Of a DNA stretch of 64,000 nucleotides, positions 8,379-16,836 are shown one piece after another; within the stretch, counting starts at the first letter, position 1; every line of letters begins with the position of its first letter. The DNA is taken from positions 1-64,000 of the forward strand of contig JANLPV010000145.1 in NCBI GenBank assembly GCA_031367435.1, in the 5' to 3' direction. This DNA comes from WLMZ01 sp031367435 (GTDB lineage Bacteria > Actinomycetota > Acidimicrobiia > Acidimicrobiales > Ilumatobacteraceae). The translations under genes were made by a program, and so were the position numbers. The notes beneath the pieces were generated by a model, which saw only the letters and a list, made by a program, of their open reading frames with translations, was not told the DNA's origin and made no database searches.

Positions 8379-9571
8379 AGACGTTTCGCGATCTCCTTCG
8401 CGTGTCGCTCACGGGTCTGTTCGCACGCAAGGTACGAACACTGCTGCTGTTGCTCGGTCCGATGATCGGCGTCGCGGCAATCATCGCGGCTGTTGGGCTC
8501 ACCGATAGCGCGAAGGGCGATCTTAAGCAAAAGGTGAATCAGCTTGGAACCAACCTGATCGAGGTGGCGGCATCGAGCAGTTTCGGCAGCAAGGACCCAA
8601 CGCTTCCTGCGGACGTCGTCAGCCGGGCGCAGACGGTGTATACCGTCACCGGTGTCGCGCAGATCCGCGAGCTCTCCAACATCGTCGTCACGCCATACAA
8701 AGAGGCCAAAGACAAATATTCGGCGGTGCCCATCCCAGTTGTTGCCAGTGACAGCAGCCTGTTGGGGGTGCTCAAGGTACAGCTGATCAGCGGTCGCTGG
8801 TTGAACGGCTTTGATGAGCAGTCGGTCAGTCGTTCTGCAGTGATCGGTATCGGGCTGGCACGTCAGTTCAGCTATTTGCCTGGTGAAGTTCGAACGATCG
8901 AACTCGATGGCATCCGCTACGGCGTTGTCGGCGTGCTCAGTGAGGTTGAACTCGAGCCCTCGTTCGACAACGCAGTGTTCGTCTCGTTCAAGTCGGCCAA
9001 GGCCGACTTCGTCGATACCAGGGACGACCCCATTCCCGCGAACAAGCTGTATGTACGCTCGAAGGAGGGTGCCGAGAAGCTGACGGCCGATGCGCTGCGC
9101 GTCGCGATCAACCTCGGCGGACCCGACGAGGTCACCACTGATATCAAATCTGAGGCACTCCAGCTCGCGGCGCAAAGCGACCAGCAGATCAAGTTGATCG
9201 TGGTCTCAATGGGAATTCTTGCGTCGATTGTGGGTGGCGTCGGCATCGCCAACGTGATGTCGATCTCCGTTATTCAACGCTCCGCCGAGATCGGGATTCG
9301 GCGAGCATTGGGTCATACACGAGCGATCATTGCGTCGCAGTTCTTGCTCGAGTCGCTGTTCATCGGCTTGCTCGGCGGCATCTGCGGAGTAGTGCTCGGC
9401 ATTCTTTCGATCTTCGTTGGTTCGGCAATTGCGGGTTGGGTGTTCGTGCTCGCTCCATGGCTGATTCCCGCGGGTGTTGCATTGGCAATGGTGATTTCGG
9501 TGATTGCCGGGCTGTATCCGTCGGTACGCGCCGCCAAGCTCGAACCGTTGGAGACCTTGCGCCTCGGCTGA
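8375..9571 (+). CDS. ABC transporter permease, MacB/FtsX type
   Basis: 398 residues. One N-terminal transmembrane helix (TLLLLLGPMIGVAAIIAAVGL, about 24-44), a large extracytoplasmic MacB-PCD-like domain (about 45-270), then three transmembrane helices in the FtsX domain (about 270-398), containing the family motif SAEIGIRRALGHTRAII. With the ATPase, adaptor and lipoprotein it makes a complete MacAB-like system adapted to a Gram-positive envelope. The cargo is unknown and may be a peptide, lipid or siderophore-like molecule. Confidence 0.92.
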   Translation: MKTFRDLLRVSLTGLFARKVRTLLLLLGPMIGVAAIIAAVGLTDSAKGDLKQKVNQLGTNLIEVAASSSFGSKDPTLPADVVSRAQTVYTVTGVAQIRELSNIVVTPYKEAKDKYSAVPIPVVASDSSLLGVLKVQLISGRWLNGFDEQSVSRSAVIGIGLARQFSYLPGEVRTIELDGIRYGVVGVLSEVELEPSFDNAVFVSFKSAKADFVDTRDDPIPANKLYVRSKEGAEKLTADALRVAINLGGPDEVTTDIKSEALQLAAQSDQQIKLIVVSMGILASIVGGVGIANVMSISVIQRSAEIGIRRALGHTRAIIASQFLLESLFIGLLGGICGVVLGILSIFVGSAIAGWVFVLAPWLIPAGVALAMVISVIAGLYPSVRAAKLEPLETLRLG

Positions 9572-9580
9572 CGCAACTGC

Positions 9581-9612
9581 GTTACGTCGTTACGTCGTTA
9601 CGTCGTTACGTC
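9581..9612. repeat. 8-bp tandem repeat GTTACGTC x4 across a stop codon
   Basis: Four perfect head-to-tail copies of GTTACGTC. The repeat fills the gap between the converging permease and HIT genes and includes the TAA stop and last codons of the HIT gene. Slippage here would change the HIT C-terminus. Confidence 0.9.
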
Positions 9613-10007
9613 GCGGCCAGCTCTGCGCGGATCTGGACAGCGGCTGCTTCCAGTTGCAGCGGATCTACCGAGTGTGCTGCGTTGGCAAACGACAGTTGGC
9701 CCATGTTCGTGGTGGGTATGAGGTGAATGTGCGCGTGTGGTACTTCGTATCCGGCAATGATCAAACCGATTCGGTGGCAACTAAATGCCGACTGCTGGGC
9801 ATTTGCGATGCGGTGGCTAACAGCAAACAGATGCGCCGCGAGCGCGGGCGAACAATCGATCCAGTGATCGACCTCCTCGATCGGCACGACGAGCACGTGG
9901 CCGACTGCCATTGGGTTGATCGACATGAATGCAACGCACAGTTCGTCGCGGTACACGAACGTGCCGGGAATCTCGCCGTTGATGATGTGGCTGAAGACGG
10001 TAGTCAT
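9606..10007 (-). CDS. HIT family protein
   Basis: 133 residues, opening FSHIINGEIPGTFVYRD and ending in the histidine triad VPHAHIHLIPT near residue 100. HIT proteins of this length are purine nucleotide phosphoramidases or nucleotide hydrolases. The ATG at 10007 overlaps the stop of the upstream SDR gene by ATGA, so the two are translationally coupled. The last codons lie in an 8-bp tandem repeat. Confidence 0.9.
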   Translation of the reverse strand: MTTVFSHIINGEIPGTFVYRDELCVAFMSINPMAVGHVLVVPIEEVDHWIDCSPALAAHLFAVSHRIANAQQSAFSCHRIGLIIAGYEVPHAHIHLIPTTNMGQLSFANAAHSVDPLQLEAAAVQIRAELAAT

Positions 10008-10828
10008 CCGACGTACCCACCCGAGAAGGTGAAGACATCGCCGGTTGCATAGCTGCTTTCTGGTCCACTCAGAAAGCGCACAAGTTCGGCGAGTTCCTCG
10101 GCTGTGCCCATTCGACCCATGCCGAGTCGGGAGGTGACTGCGATGCGCATCAGGTCGCTGAGGTCGCCGAGCAGGGGAGTGTCGATGTATCCGGGGCAAA
10201 CAGCGTTCACGCGAATGCCCAGGTGCGCGGTTTCGGCCGCGGCGCTCTTCGTGAGCGCAATGATCGCTGCCTTGGCGGCGGAGTAATGCGCGGGGCCACC
10301 AGCGGGTAATTGACCCAGAATCGATGAGATGTTGACGATGACACCGCTTCGGGCCAGTTGCATATGGCGAAGCGCGGCGCGCACCCCGTAGAACGAGCCA
10401 TAGAGATGCACCTTGATCATGCGATCCCATTCGGCGTCAGTGAGCGAAGTAATTGCCTCAGTGGGCTGCATCTCTGCGATCCTGCCTTCGAGGCGCAGCA
10501 TCGCGTTCGCCATTGCAACATTGAAGCGGGCCTCCGTCGCGGGCGTGACGGCGGGGGCGATTCCGGCGTTGTTGATCATGATGTCGATCGAGCCATGGCG
10601 TGCGACTGCCGCATCCACTGCGGCGTCGAAGGCCGTTGAATCACACACGTCGAACACAGCGATCGAGCCGCCCACCTCATCCGCGACAGCAGCTGCCGAG
10701 GTCGCGTCGAGGTCGTTGATGACAACCGTTGCGCCGTCGGCGGTGAGGCGCCGCGCAAATGCTGCGCCGAGCCCTGAACCGGCGCCTGTGATGAACGCAA
10801 CTCTTCCCTGGAGCACCTTTGTAGCCAT
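10004..10828 (-). CDS. SDR family oxidoreductase
   Basis: 274 residues. TGAGSGLGAAFA cofactor loop near residue 14, NNAGIAP, catalytic serine in NISSILGQ, YSAAK dyad, and a C-terminal YATGDVFTFSGGYVG. It is longer than a minimal FabG because of an insertion near residues 90-125 (TPATEARFNVAMANAMLRLEGRIAEM). Coupled by ATGA to the HIT gene and divergent from pgsA with a 32-bp gap. Substrate unknown. Confidence 0.88.
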   Translation of the reverse strand: MATKVLQGRVAFITGAGSGLGAAFARRLTADGATVVINDLDATSAAAVADEVGGSIAVFDVCDSTAFDAAVDAAVARHGSIDIMINNAGIAPAVTPATEARFNVAMANAMLRLEGRIAEMQPTEAITSLTDAEWDRMIKVHLYGSFYGVRAALRHMQLARSGVIVNISSILGQLPAGGPAHYSAAKAAIIALTKSAAAETAHLGIRVNAVCPGYIDTPLLGDLSDLMRIAVTSRLGMGRMGTAEELAELVRFLSGPESSYATGDVFTFSGGYVG

Positions 10829-10860
10829 GCTGCGACTGTAGGTCGTTGTACGCTTCGAAC

Positions 10861-11529
10861 GTGCCGTCAGAGTCGCCCCGCCAAGCTCGCCACGGGGCGC
10901 ATCTGATCAATCGGCCATCCGATCCGCAGCTCGAAGCCGACACCGACCGCATCGTCACGATTCCCAACATCATGTCCGTCGTGCGACTGCTGTGTATTCC
11001 ATTGTTCCTGTATCTGCTTTTCGGGCGCGACAACCTCGCAGGTGCGGCGTGGCTGATGGGTGGCCTCGGCGGAACGGATTGGATCGACGGGTACATCGCG
11101 CGGCGTTTCAATCAGGTGAGCAACCTTGGCAAGGTGCTCGACCCGACAGCAGATCGCCTGATGTTCATCGTTGGCCTTATCGGCATCATCATTTATGGCG
11201 TCAGCCCGCTCTGGATCTTCTGGCTGATACTCATCCGCGAGACGGCGTTCGGTGCAGTTGTTGCCGCTGCGACGGCCTTCGGTATGAAGCGGTTCGATGT
11301 GACCTGGTGGGGCAAGATGGCCACGTTCTTGTTGATGTTCGCGATCCCAGGACTACTCCTCGGACAATCCGATTTTCGTTACAAGCTGCCGTTCCAAATC
11401 GGTGGTTGGGCGTGCGCCGTTCCAGGACTGCTCATCAGTTACTGGACCGCGTTCACGTACATTCCCGTCATCCGTACCAATCTGCGCGAAGGCCGAGCCG
11501 AACGAGCAGCGAAGTCGAGTTCATCATGA
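10861..11529 (+). CDS. CDP-alcohol phosphatidyltransferase (PgsA-like)
   Basis: 222 residues from the GTG at 10861 (a TTG at 10846 is an alternative). The active-site motif D-x2-D-G-x2-A-R-x8-G-x3-D-x3-D is complete (DWIDGYIARRF ... GKVLDPTAD). Several hydrophobic segments make it an integral membrane protein. The class condenses CDP-diacylglycerol with glycerol-3-phosphate or another alcohol. Its place shortly upstream of gcvH matches pgsA2 in the mycobacterial Rv1822-1832 order. The alcohol acceptor cannot be decided here. Confidence 0.87.
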   Translation: MPSESPRQARHGAHLINRPSDPQLEADTDRIVTIPNIMSVVRLLCIPLFLYLLFGRDNLAGAAWLMGGLGGTDWIDGYIARRFNQVSNLGKVLDPTADRLMFIVGLIGIIIYGVSPLWIFWLILIRETAFGAVVAAATAFGMKRFDVTWWGKMATFLLMFAIPGLLLGQSDFRYKLPFQIGGWACAVPGLLISYWTAFTYIPVIRTNLREGRAERAAKSSSS

Positions 11530-11542
11530 AAGGTCAGCCCAC

Positions 11543-14026
11543 ATGAAGGCCGTGATCATGGCTGGGGGTGAGGGCACGCGCTTGCGTCCGCTCACCTCGA
11601 ACGCTCCGAAACCGATGCTGCCCATTGCCAACGTGCCGATGATGGAACACGTCATCAACTTGCTGCGCACTCATGGATTCGATGAGATCGTGGTAACGGT
11701 TGCCTTTCTTGCAAATGCAATAAAGACCTATTTCGGTGACGGCAGCGAGTTTGGCGTCACGATGCACTACGCGCATGAGGCAGTGCCGTTGGGCACCGCA
11801 GGCAGCGTTGGGAACGCGCGACACCTACTCGATGAACGCTTCCTCGTGATCTCTGGTGATGTCATGACGGACATGGACCTTGGAGCGATTGTCAAGTTCC
11901 ACGACGAGCACAAGGCAATCGCGACGATCGGCCTCACGCCAGTTGAGAACCCGCTCGACTTCGGCATCGTGATCACCCGCGAGGATGGCACGATCGAGCG
12001 TTTCCTCGAAAAGCCCACTTGGGGTCAGGTGTTCAGCGACACCATCAACACCGGCATCTACGTGCTGGAACCGGCGATCTTCGACTACATCGCCGAGGGT
12101 CGCTCGGTCGATTTCAGTAGCGAAGTGTTTCCGCAGCTGCTTGCCGAAGGTCTGCCGCTCTACGGTGCCGTGGCAACAGGATTTTGGGAAGACGTCGGCA
12201 CGCTCGATGCGTACCTCACGGCACACAAGGACGTGCTCGACCAGAAAGTGCAGCTCGAGATCCCCGGCTTTCGCATCAGTGATGGCGTATGGCTCGGTGA
12301 GGGCGCCGAGATCTCTCCCGATGCCGTGGTCAACGGCCCCGCGGTGATCGGTCCCGGCTGCAAGGTAGAGGCTGGGTGTCGGCTCGGCGAGTACACCGTG
12401 TTGGGCTCGAATGTCCGGCTGTTGGCCGACGTGCACGTTGAACGCTCGGTGCTCCACGACAACGTCTACGTCGGCACCGGGGCGCGCTTGCGTGGCGCTG
12501 TTATCGGTCGCAGCTGCAGCATTCGTTCCAACGTGCGTATTGATGAGGGCGTAGTGCTCGGCGATTCGGTGTTTGTCGGCAGCGGTGCCGTGCTCAACGG
12601 CGACGTAAAGGTGTATCCGTTCAAGACCATCGAAGACGGTGCTGTTGTCAACACGAGCATCGTGTGGGAGAGCAAGGGTTCGCGCAGCCTTTTCGGACGC
12701 GACGGCGTCACCGGTCTTGCCAACGTCGACGTAACCCCCGAGCTCGCTGTCAAGCTCGCAATGGCGCACGGCACATCGCTGAAGAAGGGCACCACTGTTG
12801 TCATCTCGCGCGACTCCAGCCGCGCCGCACGAATGCTCAAGCGCGCGATCATGGCGGGCCTCAACGCATCCGGAGTCGATGTACTCGACCTTGAGGTCGC
12901 CAGTGTTCCCGTCACTCGATTTCTCACTCGATCACCCCGCGCCTTCGCCGGCCTCACGGTTCGTCTGCATCAAGACGACCCATCGCGCGTCATCGTACGC
13001 TTCTTCGACAGCTCGGGCACCGATATCAGCGAGGACGGCCAACGCAAGATCGAGCGGCTCTTTCAGCGTGAAGACTTCCGGCGCGTACTCGCCGAAGAAA
13101 TTGGCGACATCCAGTTTCCGCCGCGTGCGCTCGAGGAGTACACCATTGCGCTTGAAGCCACCGTGAAGGCCGATGCCATCCGCGAGAGCAAGTTCAAGCT
13201 CGTGGTCGACTACAGCTATGGCGCAACATCGCTCGTGATGCCGACGTTGCTCGGCAAGCTCGGAGCCGATGTGCTCGCCGTCAACCCCTATGTGTCCACG
13301 TCCGATCGCGTGGCATTCGACATCAGCGCTGCGAGCGAGCGAGTCGGTGGACTCGTGCGTGCGTCGGGAGCTCACCTCGGCGCGATCATCGACGCCGACG
13401 GCGAACGACTGACGCTCATCGATAATGAGGGGCGCGTGCTCAGCCATACCGAGGCCTTGCTTGCCTTCGTCGACCTCGTCTGTGATCACCTGCTTGGTGA
13501 CGCGATTGCGTTGCCGGTGAGCATCACCCAACAGGCGTCAAAGTTGGCCTTCGCGCATGGCGTCGATGTTGTGCAGACGAAGATCTCAATGGCTGCGTTG
13601 ATGGCCGCTGCGATGGACCCGCGTGTGGGCTTCGCCTCTGATGGTGCCGGCGGCTATATCTTGCCGGGCTTCCTGCCTGCGTTCGACGCAGCGGGCGCGC
13701 TGTTGAAGATCCTCGACCTGCTCGCTCGCCACGATCGTTCGCTTGCCGAGGTCGTCGCGGGTCTGCCAAAGGTGCACATCACCCACGAGACCGTCGTGAC
13801 GCCGTGGGAACAAAAGGGCTTGGTGATGCGCAGTCTGGTAGAGATGGCCGGGCGCGACGTCGTGCTCGTCGACGGCGTCAAAGTGATGCACGACGACGGT
13901 TGGGCACTCGCATTGCCCGATCCCGAAGAGCCCGTCACGCACGTGTGGGCCGAGGGTGCCACCGACGCCGATGCTCGCCGTTTGGCTCAGGAGTACGCAC
14001 GACGCATTCGTCAACTCTTGCGATAA
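11543..14026 (+). CDS. Mannose-1-phosphate guanylyltransferase-like enzyme fused to a degenerate phosphomannomutase
   Basis: 827 residues from ATG 11543, 13 bp after pgsA. Residues 1-230: nucleotidyltransferase with the MAGGEGTRLRPLT signature, PKPMLPIANVP and SGDVMTDMDL. Residues 250-370: left-handed beta-helix hexapeptide repeats. Residues 375-827: phosphohexomutase-like domains, starting LFGRDGVTG. The catalytic phosphoserine loop (TASHNP in active enzymes) reads VRLHQDDPSRV, so the mutase part should be inactive. The metal loop is partly kept (DADGERL). The likely product is a nucleotide sugar, probably GDP-mannose, for glycan synthesis, with the mutase half regulatory. Confidence 0.83.
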   Translation: MKAVIMAGGEGTRLRPLTSNAPKPMLPIANVPMMEHVINLLRTHGFDEIVVTVAFLANAIKTYFGDGSEFGVTMHYAHEAVPLGTAGSVGNARHLLDERFLVISGDVMTDMDLGAIVKFHDEHKAIATIGLTPVENPLDFGIVITREDGTIERFLEKPTWGQVFSDTINTGIYVLEPAIFDYIAEGRSVDFSSEVFPQLLAEGLPLYGAVATGFWEDVGTLDAYLTAHKDVLDQKVQLEIPGFRISDGVWLGEGAEISPDAVVNGPAVIGPGCKVEAGCRLGEYTVLGSNVRLLADVHVERSVLHDNVYVGTGARLRGAVIGRSCSIRSNVRIDEGVVLGDSVFVGSGAVLNGDVKVYPFKTIEDGAVVNTSIVWESKGSRSLFGRDGVTGLANVDVTPELAVKLAMAHGTSLKKGTTVVISRDSSRAARMLKRAIMAGLNASGVDVLDLEVASVPVTRFLTRSPRAFAGLTVRLHQDDPSRVIVRFFDSSGTDISEDGQRKIERLFQREDFRRVLAEEIGDIQFPPRALEEYTIALEATVKADAIRESKFKLVVDYSYGATSLVMPTLLGKLGADVLAVNPYVSTSDRVAFDISAASERVGGLVRASGAHLGAIIDADGERLTLIDNEGRVLSHTEALLAFVDLVCDHLLGDAIALPVSITQQASKLAFAHGVDVVQTKISMAALMAAAMDPRVGFASDGAGGYILPGFLPAFDAAGALLKILDLLARHDRSLAEVVAGLPKVHITHETVVTPWEQKGLVMRSLVEMAGRDVVLVDGVKVMHDDGWALALPDPEEPVTHVWAEGATDADARRLAQEYARRIRQLLR

Positions 14027-14115
14027 CCGCTGCGTTTCACGATCTCAGCCTCAACCTCAGGGTAAATCTTGATGCGCGTCGCGTGGGGGGTGTGAAGTTG
14101 GCTACCGTAGTGGAG

Positions 14116-14496
14116 ATGAACGTGCCGGATGATCTGCTCTACTCCACCGACCACGAATGGATTCAGATCACAGGTTCTCGTGCTCGCATCGGGATTACCG
14201 ACTACGCACAAGATGCGTTGGGCGATGTTGTCTACGTCCAGGTCCCGGCCACGGGTACCACGGTCGTCACTGGGCAAAGCTTCAGTGAAGTCGAAAGCAC
14301 GAAGTCGGTGTCCGATATCTACGCGCCCGTGTCCGGCGAGGTGGTCGAGGTCAACACTGCGCTCGGTGCCGATCCGGCGTCACTCAACTCCGACCCATAT
14401 GGCAATGGCTGGCTGTGCGTGATCGAGATGTCCGCGCCCAATGAGGCTGAGCAGTTGCTCAGTGCCACCGCCTATCGCGCACTGACAGAAAGCTAA
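14116..14496 (+). CDS. gcvH: Glycine cleavage system H protein
   Basis: 126 residues. The lipoylated lysine is K63 in the VESTKSVSDIYAP motif, and the C-terminus (NSDPYGNGWLCVIEM) is canonical. GcvH carries the aminomethyl group between GcvP, GcvT and the lipoamide dehydrogenase. The start MNVPDDLLYS at 14116 fits the family. A GTG at 14122 has better spacing from a TGGAG at 14111 and is an alternative. It heads the run gcvH-FHA-MerR-nuclease-MerR-gcvT. Confidence 0.95.
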   Translation: MNVPDDLLYSTDHEWIQITGSRARIGITDYAQDALGDVVYVQVPATGTTVVTGQSFSEVESTKSVSDIYAPVSGEVVEVNTALGADPASLNSDPYGNGWLCVIEMSAPNEAEQLLSATAYRALTES

Positions 14497-14507
14497 GGTA
14501 CGCGGAC

Positions 14508-14990
14508 GTGGCCTACGTGTTCTGCAACGACTGCGGGCATCGCAATCGCACCGAATCGAATTTCTGTTCGTCGTGCGGTTCAGCACTCGATCTTGCAGTC
14601 GATCACACCATCACACTCACCAATGTCGACCCGTTGCTCGACGCGCCAGGTGCAGCCGACGACGTGCAAGTCGATCTTGGCACCGTGCCGGCTGACTGTG
14701 GCGTGCTCATTGTTCGTAGTGGCGCTCAGGCGGGGGAGCGGTTCGCCTTGCGGGGAGCGGTGACGCGTCTTGGTCGTCATCCCGATAGCGAGATCATGCT
14801 CGACGACATCACCGTTTCCCGGCGTCACGCCGAGGTCGAACGAACTGCGCTCGGCTATGTGGCGCGCGACGCGGGCTCGCTCAACGGCACGTATGTCAAT
14901 CAACAACGACTCGAAGAAGTACTGCTGTCCCAAGGTGACGAACTGCAGGTTGGCAAGTTTCGGCTCATCTTTTTCGAGCCAGCTCAGTGA
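14508..14990 (+). CDS. Zinc-ribbon plus FHA domain protein (GarA-position homologue)
   Basis: 160 residues, GTG start. A zinc ribbon occupies the N-terminus (C6, C9, C20, C23; FCNDCGHRNR ... FCSSCG). An FHA domain at about 70-155 keeps the phospho-threonine-binding residues: GRHPDSEIMLDD, SRRHAEVE and LNGTYVNQQ. It sits where garA (Rv1827) sits in mycobacteria, between gcvH and the MerR gene. GarA regulates 2-oxoglutarate-linked enzymes after N-terminal phosphorylation, but the ETTS phosphorylation motif is absent here and the zinc ribbon takes its place. Confidence 0.85.
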   Translation: MAYVFCNDCGHRNRTESNFCSSCGSALDLAVDHTITLTNVDPLLDAPGAADDVQVDLGTVPADCGVLIVRSGAQAGERFALRGAVTRLGRHPDSEIMLDDITVSRRHAEVERTALGYVARDAGSLNGTYVNQQRLEEVLLSQGDELQVGKFRLIFFEPAQ

Positions 14991-16114
14991 CGTCCGTGTC
15001 GGATAATCAGTACCTGTCGATCGGTGAAGTGCTCGGACTTTTACTCGAGGATTTCCCCGATGTCACGATCTCCAAGATCCGCTTCCTCGAGAGTCAAGGT
15101 CTGATCGAGCCGGAGCGCACGCCATCTGGATACCGCAAGTTTTACGACCACGATGTCGATCTACTGCGCGCGATCCTGCACGAACAGAAGGAAAACTTTC
15201 TGCCGCTCAAAGTGATCCGCGATCGGATCGAATCCGGCACGATCGAGACCGACCCAACCGGAGCTCGCACGCCGCCGCGCGGTATCCGCAACGTCGAGGT
15301 GCGCGATACACCACCAGCTGACACCGCGCAGCGCGACAGCGTGTTCCGGCGTACCGACGGAGGCCCCGAATGGGCCGATGGGCGAGCGCTGATTCCTGGC
15401 GATCTACCGAACCAAACGTCGCGTCATCCGTCGGCCGGAAGCGCGACTGGCTCCGTGCCGATTACTCCTCCACCGATTGTGATTCCAGCGCCGCTGCTTA
15501 CTGTGGTGCCGCCGCCTGCTCCGTCGCCATCCGAATCGCTGCCCAGAACGACATCGCCGGTTTCTGAGCGCGCCCCGCTCGTTGATGAGCCGCCTGCACG
15601 AGTCCACCCCGAATCGCAACTCAAACAGACACCTGCACCCGCGCGACAGCGGTCGTCTTCTCCCGCCGTGGCACCGCCAGTGCCGGTGCTGGCACGAATC
15701 GGCAGTCGTACAACGACTGACTCGACGCCGGGCATCCCGTACCGCCGCGACGAACTCTGTCTCGCCGCAGAGATCACTGAGGCGCAACTTCGCGAGCTCG
15801 ACGAATTTGGCATCGTGCCATCCAGAGGTACTGGTGCCGAGGCCACATATCAGGCGGATGCGGTTGAGATCGCGCGTGTTGCCGGAAGGTTTCTCGAACA
15901 AGGCATCGACGCTCGACACCTTCGGGCGTGGCGGCAAAGTGCTGAGCGCGAGTCGGCGTTGTTCGAGCAGCGAATCATGCCGCTGCTCCGTCAGCGCAAC
16001 CCGCAGTCTCGCCACCAGGCGTTGCAGGCACTTACTGATCTAGCTGAGCTTGGCAGCCAACTGCGTGCAGCGCTGATCGACTCGTTGCTCCGCCATCACT
16101 TCGACGGCAGCTAG
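14987..16114 (+). CDS. MerR family regulator (FtsR/Rv1828-like) with long Pro-rich linker
   Basis: 375 residues, GTG start overlapping the FHA stop by 4 nt. Residues 5-85 are a MerR winged helix (YLSIGEVLGLL, ISKIRFLESQGLIEPERTPSGYRKF). Residues 100-235 are Pro/Ser/Thr-rich and probably disordered. Residues 240-350 (RDELCLAAEITEAQLRELDEFGIV ... YQADAVEIARVAGRFLEQGIDARHL) resemble the second domain of Rv1828/FtsR. FtsR activates ftsZ in Corynebacterium. This copy is over 100 residues longer than the mycobacterial protein, all in the linker. Confidence 0.82.
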   Translation: MTSVSDNQYLSIGEVLGLLLEDFPDVTISKIRFLESQGLIEPERTPSGYRKFYDHDVDLLRAILHEQKENFLPLKVIRDRIESGTIETDPTGARTPPRGIRNVEVRDTPPADTAQRDSVFRRTDGGPEWADGRALIPGDLPNQTSRHPSAGSATGSVPITPPPIVIPAPLLTVVPPPAPSPSESLPRTTSPVSERAPLVDEPPARVHPESQLKQTPAPARQRSSSPAVAPPVPVLARIGSRTTTDSTPGIPYRRDELCLAAEITEAQLRELDEFGIVPSRGTGAEATYQADAVEIARVAGRFLEQGIDARHLRAWRQSAERESALFEQRIMPLLRQRNPQSRHQALQALTDLAELGSQLRAALIDSLLRHHFDGS

Positions 16115-16189
16115 AGCGCGACGCGTCCGCCCCTTGTTTTGCCGGGTTGCGCTACCGCGCGGTGTCGGGCGCGGGTTACCATCGTGGCT

Positions 16190-16693
16190 GTGGACATCGC
16201 AATGGAACTGGTGGGCGTTCGCGTCGAGCTGCCCGATAACACTCCCGTTCTTCTCCTGCGCGAGCTCAGCGGACGCCAACGCATCATGCCAATCATGATT
16301 GGTGTCACAGAGGCGTCGGCAATTCATTTTGCAATCGAAGGCGTCACGTCGCCGCGACCGATGACTCACGACCTGTTCGTCGATGTTTTGGGTGCGCTTG
16401 GCGCGACGCTCGAGCGCGTCGTGGTCACTGAAATTCGCGAACACACGTACTTTGCGGTGTTGCATCTGAGCACTCCGGCTGGGCCACAACTTGTGTCGAG
16501 CCGGCCGTCCGATGCCATGGCGTTGGCTGCACGCACGGGCTCGCCGATCTTCGCCACCGATGTGTTGCTCGATGAAGTCGGCCAAGATTCTGCGACCGCG
16601 TCAGCAGTATTGGTAGAGGGTGAGGAAGAGTCGATCCTCGATGAATTCCGTGACTTCATCGAAAACATCAGTCCCGAGGATTTCAGCAGCTAG
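16190..16693 (+). CDS. Bifunctional nuclease family protein (DUF151)
   Basis: About 167 residues. GTG starts at 16184 and 16190 and ATG 16202 are all possible and none has a clear ribosome site. Family markers are ELVGVRVELPDNTPVLLLRE, LPIMIG-type strand (IMPIMIGVTEASAI), RPMTHDLFVDVL and SSRPSDAMALAARTGSPIF. The C-terminal tail is acidic (ILDEFRDFIENISPEDF). It matches Rv1829 by position. Plant homologues have reported RNase/DNase activity; the bacterial role is not settled. Confidence 0.87.
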   Translation: MDIAMELVGVRVELPDNTPVLLLRELSGRQRIMPIMIGVTEASAIHFAIEGVTSPRPMTHDLFVDVLGALGATLERVVVTEIREHTYFAVLHLSTPAGPQLVSSRPSDAMALAARTGSPIFATDVLLDEVGQDSATASAVLVEGEEESILDEFRDFIENISPEDFSS

Positions 16694-16836
16694 CAATCGC
16701 GCGGTTGGTGTGTCTGCATCCGCCCACCGCGCGCGAAGGCTTGACGGCGCGCGCGGCGTGCCGTACTGTGACAAGCCTTACATCGGCGTAACTACGCAGG
16801 TGTGACCAGAGTGTTCACGAGGTCACGGAGGCAGCC

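Noticed and set aside
16766..16795. TTAC-N6-GTAA inverted motif upstream of the second MerR gene as an operator
   Set aside because: Four-base arms are too short to support an operator without other copies.
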